A stretch of 12,587 bases of DNA from an uncultured Bacilli bacterium (GTDB lineage: Bacteria > Bacillota_I > Bacilli_A > RF39 > UBA660). The DNA is taken from NCBI GenBank assembly GCA_947624635.1, contig CANQLF010000018.1, positions 1 through 12,587 of the forward strand, read 5' to 3'. Shown here one piece after another: positions 6,224 through 12,587 of this stretch. The stretch's first letter is position 1; each line of letters opens with the position of its first letter. The notes beneath the pieces are model-generated. The model was not told where the DNA came from and made no database searches. It saw only the letters and a program-made list of their open reading frames with translations. The translations under genes were made by a program, and so were the position numbers.

Positions 6224-6970
6224 ATGGAAGTTATACATGACTTAGTAGGTTACAAAAATTTAAAAATCATTCAAAATACTGAATGGTTTAATTTTTCATT
6301 AGATTCAGTATTATTACCTAACTTTGTAACACTTTCTAAAAACACTAAAAATATTATGGATTTTTGTACAGGTAATGCACCAATCCCATTAATATTAAGT
6401 ACTAAAACTAATGCAAATATTACTGGAGTAGAAATACAAAAAGAAATATATGACCTTGCAAGTCGTTCCATTAAACTAAATAAATTAGAAAATAGAATTA
6501 AAATAATAAATTTTGATGTTAAAAAATTAGCTAGTGAATTTGACACCGAAACATTTGATGTAATTACATGTAATCCACCATATTTTGTAGTTAGTGGTGA
6601 CAATAAAATAAATGAAAGTGATATCAAATCTAAAGCACGTCATGAAATATTGTTAAATTTAGACGATATATTTAAAACAGCTAAAAAAATATTAAAAAAT
6701 AAAGGTGTAATTGCCCTTGTACATAGGCCAGAAAGATTAATTGAAATATTAGAAGTAATGAAAAAATATAACATTGAACCTAAAAGATTACAATTTATAT
6801 ATCCAAATGAAGAAAAAGAAGCTAATATGATTTTAATAGAAGGAAAGAAAAATGGTAATACTGGATTAAAAGTATTAAAACCATTATTTGTACATGAAAA
6901 AGATGGTAGTTACAGAAAGGAAATATTAAAAATGTTTGGAAGTGAGGAAAATGATACAAAAAAGTTATGA
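6224..6970 (+). CDS. tRNA1(Val) adenine-37 N6-methyltransferase family protein (YabB-like)
   Basis: A 248-residue class I SAM-dependent methyltransferase of the TrmN6/YabB family. Conserved parts are the N-terminal FSLDSVLLPNF, SAM motif I in variant form DFCTGNAPIPLIL (46-58, where relatives usually have DLGTGNG), the acidic GVEIQ (68-72) that contacts ribose, and the catalytic NPPY (117-120) typical of enzymes that methylate exocyclic amines of adenine. A conserved KxxARHE segment and a late HRPER follow. Family enzymes form m6A at position 37 of a tRNA. It starts 4 bases after ricT with only a weak ribosome site (AAGTGAG about 14 bases upstream), suggesting translational coupling. It overlaps rsmI by 20 bases. 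The GIY-YIG gene yazA that separates yabB from rsmI in Bacillus is missing. Confidence 0.9.
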   Translation: MEVIHDLVGYKNLKIIQNTEWFNFSLDSVLLPNFVTLSKNTKNIMDFCTGNAPIPLILSTKTNANITGVEIQKEIYDLASRSIKLNKLENRIKIINFDVKKLASEFDTETFDVITCNPPYFVVSGDNKINESDIKSKARHEILLNLDDIFKTAKKILKNKGVIALVHRPERLIEILEVMKKYNIEPKRLQFIYPNEEKEANMILIEGKKNGNTGLKVLKPLFVHEKDGSYRKEILKMFGSEENDTKKL

Positions 6971-7790
6971 TGGAAAACCTACTCTTTATCTTGTTCCAAC
7001 ACCAATTGGAAATTTAGAAGATATGACATATAGAGCTGTAAATGTTTTGAAAAGTGTAGATGTAATATTTTCAGAAGATACAAGAGTAACTAGACAACTT
7101 TTAAATCATTTTGAAATATCTAAAAAATTGATTTCAAATCATGAACATAATGAATATATAGTAAAAGAAAAAATAGAAGAATATTTAAAAGATGGCAGCA
7201 ATGTTGCTTTAGTATCGGATAGAGGTACTCCTGCAATTAGTGATCCAGGGGAAGTCGCAGTTAAATATTTAGCTGAAAAAGGATACAATGTAGTTTGCTT
7301 ACCTGGTGCAAATGCTCTAATACCTGCACTCGTAATGTCGTCAATTGACACAAGACCATTTATGTTTTACGGATTTTTAAATAGTAAAAGTTCTATACAA
7401 AAAGAAGAACTAAAGAAACTATCTAAAATATGCGCAACACTAATATTTTATGAAGCACCTCATAGACTTACTTCCACATTAAAAAACATGTATGAAGTAT
7501 TGGGTGATAGAAAAATTGCCTTAGTTAGAGAAATAAGTAAAATGCATGAAGAAGTTATAAGAGATAATATTTCTAAAGTAATAGAAATATCGGATACACT
7601 AAAAGGTGAATTTGTAATAGTGGTAGAAAAATATATAGAAAAAGAAAAAGATTATTCAAATATACCAGTAGATGTACAAGTAAAAGAATTAATTAGTGAA
7701 GGTCTTAGTGAAAAAGATGCAATAAAAAAAGTAGCTAAAATGCGTGGAGTAGTTAAAAATGAAATATATAAAGAATATCATAGGAAGTGA
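6951..7790 (+). CDS. rsmI: 16S rRNA (cytidine-1402-2'-O)-methyltransferase RsmI
   Basis: RsmI methylates the ribose of C1402 in the 16S rRNA decoding centre. The 279-residue protein is a tetrapyrrole-methylase-fold SAM enzyme with LYLVPTPIGNLEDMT (12-26), SEDTR (41-45), SDRGTPAISDPG (89-100), LPGANALIPAL (117-127), FYGFL and YEAPHRL. The C-terminal tail has a predicted small helix-turn segment (ISEGLSEKDAIKKVAK) also seen in relatives. Start: ATG 6951 with AGTGAGG (6941-6947) just upstream gives MIQKSYDGK, matching Bacillus homologues; an in-frame TTG at 6936 is rejected. It overlaps the upstream methyltransferase gene by 20 bases; its stop TGA lies within the ribosome site of pth. Confidence 0.96.
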   Translation: MIQKSYDGKPTLYLVPTPIGNLEDMTYRAVNVLKSVDVIFSEDTRVTRQLLNHFEISKKLISNHEHNEYIVKEKIEEYLKDGSNVALVSDRGTPAISDPGEVAVKYLAEKGYNVVCLPGANALIPALVMSSIDTRPFMFYGFLNSKSSIQKEELKKLSKICATLIFYEAPHRLTSTLKNMYEVLGDRKIALVREISKMHEEVIRDNISKVIEISDTLKGEFVIVVEKYIEKEKDYSNIPVDVQVKELISEGLSEKDAIKKVAKMRGVVKNEIYKEYHRK

Positions 7791-7796
7791 AAATGT

Positions 7797-8360
7797 ATGA
7801 AATTAATAGTTGGAATAGGAAATCCTGGAAAAGAGTATCATAATACTAGACACAATATAGGTTTTGATACAATTGATTTATTTACAAAGAAACATGATAT
7901 ATCAAATCCAAAAGAAAAATTTAATGGGAGTTATTATGAAACTATAATAGACGGTGAAAAAGTAACTTTATTGAAACCATTAAGTTACGTTAATTTAAGT
8001 GGGTTTGTTGTTAAAAAATATCTAGATTATTTTAAAATAAATATAGATGATATGTTAGTTGTAGTTGATGATTTAGACCAAAAAATAGGTTCATTTAAGC
8101 TTAAAACTAATAGTAGTAGTGGTGGGCATAATGGCTTAAAAAATATAGAAGAACAACTAAATACTAAAAATTATAAAAGATTAAAAATAGGTATATCTAA
8201 CAATAAAAATATAGATACTAAGGATTATGTATTAGGAAAATTTTCAACTTCAGATAGAAAACAAATTGATGATATAATTAACATATCTTGTGATATAATA
8301 GATGAGTTTATCAAAGGGAAAAGTTTTAATGAATTAATGACTAAATATAACAGAAAATAA
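7797..8360 (+). CDS. pth: Peptidyl-tRNA hydrolase
   Basis: Pth releases peptides from prematurely dissociated peptidyl-tRNA so that the tRNA can be reused. The 187-residue protein has normal length and all hallmarks: VGIGNPGKEY with Asn9, NTRHNIGFD with catalytic His19, LLKPLSYVNLSG, the VVVDDLDQKIG segment with the conserved Asp, and SSSGGHNGLKNI. ATG 7797 is preceded by AGGAAGTGA (7782-7790), which overlaps the rsmI stop, so the two are coupled. In Bacillus pth lies well downstream of rsmI but directly before fin and mfd; here pth follows rsmI at once and mfd follows pth after 21 bases, with fin missing. Confidence 0.97.
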   Translation: MKLIVGIGNPGKEYHNTRHNIGFDTIDLFTKKHDISNPKEKFNGSYYETIIDGEKVTLLKPLSYVNLSGFVVKKYLDYFKINIDDMLVVVDDLDQKIGSFKLKTNSSSGGHNGLKNIEEQLNTKNYKRLKIGISNNKNIDTKDYVLGKFSTSDRKQIDDIINISCDIIDEFIKGKSFNELMTKYNRK

Positions 8361-8367
8361 ATATGCA

Positions 8368-8375
8368 AGAGGTGG
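8368..8375 (+). promoter_or_regulatory. Strong ribosome binding site for the TTG start of mfd
   Basis: AGAGGTGG lies 6 bases before TTG at 8382. It supports the non-ATG start of mfd, where no suitable ATG is present nearby. Confidence 0.8.
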
Positions 8376-8381
8376 TATAAA

Positions 8382-11300
8382 TTGAAAGTATTTGATAACT
8401 TAGTAAAAATAAATTATGATTCTGGTAAAATGGGAGTTGAAGGACTTACTGGAGGGTTAATGCCACTTTACCTATATGACCTTTATAAAAATAATGATAG
8501 AGGTCTTTTCGTCGTTACCAACTCTTTATATGAAGCAAATAAATTATATGATAAAATAAGTTGTTATACTAATGATGTCTTGCTTTTTCCAATGGATGAC
8601 TTTTTAACTACTAGAATAGCTACTATAAGTCCAGAACTTAAAAGCGTACGCTTGTCTACAATAAATGAACTGTTAAAAGATTCTAAAAAAATAGTCATAA
8701 CTCACCTTATGGGATTTTTAAAATACTTACCATCTAAAACTGAAAGTTCAAAGATGAGTATATCATTAAAAAAAGGAGATACATTTAATAGAGAAAACTT
8801 AATAGAAATGCTAAGTGACTTAGGTTATATTAGAGATACTATGGTAACAAATACAGGAGAATTTGCAATAAGAGGATTTATAATAGATGTATTTCCAATA
8901 AATTACGATAATCCTGTTCGTATAGAATTTTTTGATGATGAAATTGATTCAATAAGATATTTTAATAATGATACACAACTATCTTTAAAAGAAATAACAA
9001 ATATAGAAATTAGACCATTTAAAGAAAATGAAAAATTAAAAGAAAATTATTCTTTAATAGATTACATGGATAATCCAATATTAGTGTTTTTAGATTTTAA
9101 TCAAATTAAAAACGGATACGAAAGACTACTTGCAGAGATGTTTGAATATAATGAAAGAAATAATACTAATGAAAAATTCATGAATGAATTTGATGCACTT
9201 AGAAGAAAAGATGAAATATTTCTTTTAGCAACCGATAACATCATATCTGAAATTAAAAAAAGTGAAAAAGAAATGTACTATTCAGAAAGCATTCCTAATT
9301 TTAGTGGTAATGTTGAAAAAATAGTGGAATATATTAATTCCAATATTAAAAAAACAATTATAATTGCATTCGACTCTAAAAAACAAATTAAAAACTTTAA
9401 TGAATATATCTATCCTGATTCTATAATTACAAATGAAGAAAACATAATACCAAATAAAGTTAATCTAATAGAAAAAAGTATTACAACAGGATTTATTTAT
9501 GAAAATTATATTGTAATATCTTCCAATGATTTATATGGTACTAAAGAAAACAAGACTCATTTTAAAAATAATTATAAATTTGGTAAAAAAATAAAAGATA
9601 TAAATAAACTTAATATTGGTGATTATGTAGTTCATAACATTCATGGTATAGGTATATACTGTGGAATTGTTACTCTAAAAAAAGGTGATATAAAAAAAGA
9701 TTATTTAAAAATCAAATATAAAGATGAAGATATTTTATATATTCCTGTTGAAAAAATTGATTTAATTAGTAAATATTCATCAAATGAAGGTGCTGTTCCT
9801 AAAATTAATAAACTAGGTAGTACAGAATGGGAAAAGACAAAGTTAAGAGTTAAATCTAAAGTTAAAAATATCGCACAAGACTTACTTAAACTCTATGCGA
9901 AAAGAGAGGCACAAAAAGGTTTTGCGTTTTCACCTGATACAGAAGAACAAATTTTATTTGAAGAAGAATTTCCATATAGAGAAACTAATGATCAACTTTT
10001 ATCTACTAAACAAATAAAAGAAGATATGGAAAAGGATATTCCAATGGATAGACTTTTGTGTGGAGATGTTGGCTTTGGTAAAACAGAAGTTGCATTTAGA
10101 GCTGCTTTTAAAGCAATAATGGATAATAAACAAGTTGCATATCTTTGTCCAACTACAATCTTATCTAATCAACATTTTCAAAATGCCATAGAAAGGTTTA
10201 AATCGTTTCCTGTAAATATTGCTTTACTTAACAGATTTGTATCATCTAAAAAAGTCAAAGAAATACTAGAAGGATTAGAAAAAGGTTCAATTGATTTTGT
10301 AATAGGAACACATAGATTATTAAGTAAAGATGTTAAATTTAAAGACTTAGGACTTTTAATAGTAGATGAAGAACAACGTTTTGGTGTAACACATAAAGAA
10401 AAGATAAAAGAAATGAAAAATAATGTTGACGTTTTAACACTTTCTGCAACACCTATTCCTAGAACTTTACAAATGTCAATGGTAGGTATTAGAAATTTAT
10501 CTTTAATAGAAACACCACCTGTAGATAGATATCCTGTACAGACTTATGTATTAGGCTATAACGAAGCAGTAATGAAAGATGTAATCTATAAAGAATTAAG
10601 TAGAAATGGACAAGTGTTCATACTATTTAATAGTGTAGAAAGAATCCAAAATAAATATTATGAAATATCGAAATTGGTTCCAGAAGCAAAGATAACTTAT
10701 GCACATGGTAGAATGAAAAAAGATGAACTAGAAGAAAAGATGAATGATTTCATAAATAACAAATATGATATTCTAATTTGTACAACTATAATAGAAACAG
10801 GTATAGATATACCTAATGCAAATACACTTATAATATTAGATGCAGATAGATTTGGACTTAGTCAGTTATACCAAATAAGAGGTAGAGTAGGTCGTACTAA
10901 TAAAATTGGATATGCGTACCTTATGTATGATGAGAAAAAAGTATTAAATGAAATTGCAACTAAACGTCTTCAAGTTATAAAAGATTTTACTGAACTTGGT
11001 AGTGGATTTAGTATAGCTATGAGAGATTTATCTATTAGAGGTGCAGGAGATATTTTAGGTAGTGAACAAGCTGGCTTTATAGATACTGTTGGTATTGAAC
11101 TATATATTAAAATGTTAAATGAAGAAGTTGCAAGAATTAAAGGCGAAGAAATACCTCAAGAAGAAAAAGATGATAAACCAATTGTAGAAGTAGATACACA
11201 TATTTCTGATGAATACGTTAAAGATGAAGAATTAAAAATTGAAATCCATGCTAAAATTAATGAAATTGATTCATACGAAAAATTATTAAAAGTAAAAAAA

Positions 11301-11630
11301 GAACTAGAAGATAGATTTGGTAAAATAAGTGAAGAAATGCTTATTTACATGTATGAAGAATGGCTTGATAAACTTGCTAAAAAGTTAGGTGTAGAGAAAA
11401 TAAATCAAACTAAAACTTTTGTTGAAATTATATTTAGTGAAGAAGCTAGTAACAAAATTGATGGTGAAAAATTATTTTATGAAGCAAATACTATTTCTAG
11501 AATGTTTAGATTTTCTTATACCGATAAAAAAATAAAAGTTATCTTAGATACTGTTAAATTAGAAAAAAACTTTATTTACTATATTATTGATTTACTAAAT
11601 GTATATGATAATTATAAAAAAGATTCTTAA
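8382..11630 (+). CDS. mfd: Transcription-repair coupling factor Mfd
   Basis: Mfd is the ATP-driven translocase that removes RNA polymerase stalled at DNA damage and recruits UvrA. The 1082-residue protein is somewhat shorter than the roughly 1150-1180 of Escherichia coli and Bacillus. Order of parts: UvrB-like N-terminal domains (about 1-210, with FAIRGFIIDVFP), a poorly conserved region, the CarD-like RNA polymerase interaction domain (about 405-475; GDYVVHNIHGIGIYCGI), the RecG-like helicase domain with Walker A GDVGFGKTE (from 561), DEEQ (662-665) and SATPIPRTLQMS, the second helicase domain with TTIIETGIDIPNANT and QIRGRVGR, the translocation motif RGAGDILGSEQAGF and the C-terminal TRCF domain. 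It starts with TTG behind AGAGGTGG. It is the last gene of the operon; I see no clear hairpin terminator after the TAA. Confidence 0.97.
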   Translation: MKVFDNLVKINYDSGKMGVEGLTGGLMPLYLYDLYKNNDRGLFVVTNSLYEANKLYDKISCYTNDVLLFPMDDFLTTRIATISPELKSVRLSTINELLKDSKKIVITHLMGFLKYLPSKTESSKMSISLKKGDTFNRENLIEMLSDLGYIRDTMVTNTGEFAIRGFIIDVFPINYDNPVRIEFFDDEIDSIRYFNNDTQLSLKEITNIEIRPFKENEKLKENYSLIDYMDNPILVFLDFNQIKNGYERLLAEMFEYNERNNTNEKFMNEFDALRRKDEIFLLATDNIISEIKKSEKEMYYSESIPNFSGNVEKIVEYINSNIKKTIIIAFDSKKQIKNFNEYIYPDSIITNEENIIPNKVNLIEKSITTGFIYENYIVISSNDLYGTKENKTHFKNNYKFGKKIKDINKLNIGDYVVHNIHGIGIYCGIVTLKKGDIKKDYLKIKYKDEDILYIPVEKIDLISKYSSNEGAVPKINKLGSTEWEKTKLRVKSKVKNIAQDLLKLYAKREAQKGFAFSPDTEEQILFEEEFPYRETNDQLLSTKQIKEDMEKDIPMDRLLCGDVGFGKTEVAFRAAFKAIMDNKQVAYLCPTTILSNQHFQNAIERFKSFPVNIALLNRFVSSKKVKEILEGLEKGSIDFVIGTHRLLSKDVKFKDLGLLIVDEEQRFGVTHKEKIKEMKNNVDVLTLSATPIPRTLQMSMVGIRNLSLIETPPVDRYPVQTYVLGYNEAVMKDVIYKELSRNGQVFILFNSVERIQNKYYEISKLVPEAKITYAHGRMKKDELEEKMNDFINNKYDILICTTIIETGIDIPNANTLIILDADRFGLSQLYQIRGRVGRTNKIGYAYLMYDEKKVLNEIATKRLQVIKDFTELGSGFSIAMRDLSIRGAGDILGSEQAGFIDTVGIELYIKMLNEEVARIKGEEIPQEEKDDKPIVEVDTHISDEYVKDEELKIEIHAKINEIDSYEKLLKVKKELEDRFGKISEEMLIYMYEEWLDKLAKKLGVEKINQTKTFVEIIFSEEASNKIDGEKLFYEANTISRMFRFSYTDKKIKVILDTVKLEKNFIYYIIDLLNVYDNYKKDS

Positions 11631-11658
11631 TTTGATATTTTATACTTTGTTTAAACTA

Positions 11659-11687
11659 TTGAATGGGGTATCCATGTTTGATATAAT
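11659..11687 (+). promoter_or_regulatory. Near-consensus sigma-A promoter of the HipA-like gene
   Basis: TTGAAT (11659-11664), an optimal 17-bp spacer and a perfect TATAAT (11682-11687) preceded by TG (extended -10, TG at 11679-11680). The expected start near 11694 leaves a leader of about 33 nt containing the ribosome site AAAGGTGA (11715-11722). By sequence it is the strongest promoter in the window. Confidence 0.8.
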
Positions 11688-11726
11688 TAATTTAGTGGTA
11701 CATTTAGTATAGAAAAAGGTGATTGT

Positions 11727-12587
11727 ATGAAGTGTATATTAATGAATAAAAATACTGAAGTATTATGTGCTGAATATGATTCTGCGACAAGCGTTTTTAC
11801 AAAAATTTATGACGTTTATGATATTAATTATGCACCATATATTTTGAAATGTTTTTATATGAATGAGCATGATAACGATACATTATTTAGAACTAACTTA
11901 AGTGAATGGTTTAAAGGCAGAGGTATCCCATCGTGGCGTGATAAATTAGATTTATTACTTCATAGACTTAATATTACCGCACCCTATGAACTTTTGGATA
12001 AAGCATTTGGATTATCATTATCTGATCAATACTGGTTAAAACCAGTAGATAGTGATATTAAATATGATGATATTAATTTTTTCGATAATAATTTTGATTA
12101 TGCCGAATTCATGGAAGCATCCCTATCTAAAAATAGTAAAACTATAGCAAAAGAATCATCATTAAGGACTCCAAACAATACCACAGATGGAATGTTAAAA
12201 AAGGCATGGATTATTGAAAATGACAAAAGGTATCTGTTAAAAGGTGGATATAAAAACGAAACTTTACAACCATTTAATGAAGTTTTAGCAAGTGAAATAT
12301 GTAAAAGATTAGAGTTTTCCCATGTAGAATATACTCTTGACACATATAAAAATATAGTAGTATCAAAGTGTCCATGTTTTATAACTAAAGATACTGAATT
12401 TGTAAGTGCTTATCAAGTTATGAATAATAAGAAAAGACATAATAATTATTATGATTATGAAGAATATATTAAAATTTTAGAAGAACATCAAATTAAAAAT
12501 GCTAGAGAAAAACTAGAAAATATGTATATTTTAGATTTCTTAATTATGAATGATGATAGACACCTAAATAATTTTGGAGTTATTAGA
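11727..12587 (+). CDS. HipA-like protein kinase, partial (runs off window end)
   Basis: An open frame of 287 codons continues beyond the window without a stop. ATG 11727 follows AAAGGTGA at good spacing. Residues 1-110 are an N-terminal extension ending in a conserved-looking GLSLSDQYWLKP (95-106). The kinase part begins with a glycine-containing loop around TDGMLKKAW (153-161), then a candidate ATP-binding lysine in YLLKGG (Lys172), a candidate Glu on the next helix (FNEVLASEIC, 183-192), and the catalytic loop NDDRHLNNFG (275-284), with Asp277, His279 and Asn282 matching the N-x-D-x-H-x-x-N pattern of HipA kinases. This is a HipA/CtkA-type stand-alone kinase of a kind often mislabelled 'excisionase' in clostridial genomes. 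No HipB-type DNA-binding gene fits in the 96 bases upstream. The substrate is unknown; the C-terminus is not visible. Confidence 0.8.
   Translation, partial: MKCILMNKNTEVLCAEYDSATSVFTKIYDVYDINYAPYILKCFYMNEHDNDTLFRTNLSEWFKGRGIPSWRDKLDLLLHRLNITAPYELLDKAFGLSLSDQYWLKPVDSDIKYDDINFFDNNFDYAEFMEASLSKNSKTIAKESSLRTPNNTTDGMLKKAWIIENDKRYLLKGGYKNETLQPFNEVLASEICKRLEFSHVEYTLDTYKNIVVSKCPCFITKDTEFVSAYQVMNNKKRHNNYYDYEEYIKILEEHQIKNAREKLENMYILDFLIMNDDRHLNNFGVIR

Noticed and set aside
6968..6970. UGA read as tryptophan (mycoplasma code)
   Set aside because: TGA ends the tRNA methyltransferase and rsmI genes at the expected family lengths, and Trp positions use TGG.
11649..11656. Palindrome GTTTAAAC after mfd as a possible terminator or operator
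   Set aside because: The stem is only four A/T-rich pairs with no loop and no T tract, so it cannot be supported as a terminator.
11631..11726. A small HipB-type antitoxin gene upstream of the HipA-like kinase
   Set aside because: Only 96 bases are available, they carry the promoter and ribosome site, and no open frame of useful length with a start and ribosome site is present.
12098..12343. Minus-strand open frame inside the HipA-like gene
   Set aside because: It lies wholly antisense to a + strand frame with clear kinase motifs and shows no recognisable domain.

Overview
The window is very AT-rich (clearly well under 35% G+C by eye) and all supported genes lie on the + strand. The core gene order (dnaX, ybaB, recR, bofA-like, holB, ricT, trmN6-like, rsmI, pth, mfd) is a Firmicutes/Bacilli signature. 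TGG is used for Trp, and TGA ends at least two genes (trmN6-like and rsmI), so the standard bacterial code applies and a UGA=Trp mycoplasma is unlikely. The compact layout, AT bias, BofA family protein and SipW-type surface protein best fit an uncultured, probably host-associated Bacilli lineage such as RF39/Erysipelotrichales-like bacteria. That placement is an inference from style, not a database result.

Layout. Bases 1-149 are non-coding and carry a sigma-A-type promoter whose spacer contains a run of eight G. This promoter drives a ~480-residue exported protein with a SipW/TasA-like N-terminus and a C-terminal extracellular domain (150-1592). A 12-bp stem intrinsic terminator closes that unit (1599-1637). 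A new promoter with an extended -10 (1658-1666) then starts a ~10-kb run of ten tightly packed or overlapping genes from dnaX to mfd (1699-11630), in which I see no internal terminator. A third, near-consensus promoter (11659-11687) starts a HipA-like kinase gene that runs off the window end (11727 to beyond 12587). No gap exceeds 150 bases; I saw no tRNA, rRNA, CRISPR, riboswitch or insertion sequence.

How the genes fit together. The long operon joins the clamp loader (DnaX, delta-prime HolB), recombinational and transcription-coupled repair (RecR, Mfd, nucleoid protein YbaB) and RNA maintenance/translation quality control (RicT, a tRNA m6A methyltransferase, RsmI for 16S rRNA, peptidyl-tRNA hydrolase). 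In Bacillus subtilis these genes lie in the same order but are spread over a longer stretch with tmk, yabA, yazA, metS, ksgA and others between; here those are missing and the two neighbourhoods are fused.

Most notable observation: the G8 tract lies exactly between a TTGACT -35 and a TATAAT -10 separated by 16 bp, the architecture of a phase-variable promoter, and it sits in front of a predicted surface protein. Second: an orphan HipA-like kinase with its own strong promoter and no room for an adjacent upstream HipB. Third: an A8 tract in dnaX at the end of the collar domain, where both shifted frames stop almost at once, which could yield a gamma-like short form.
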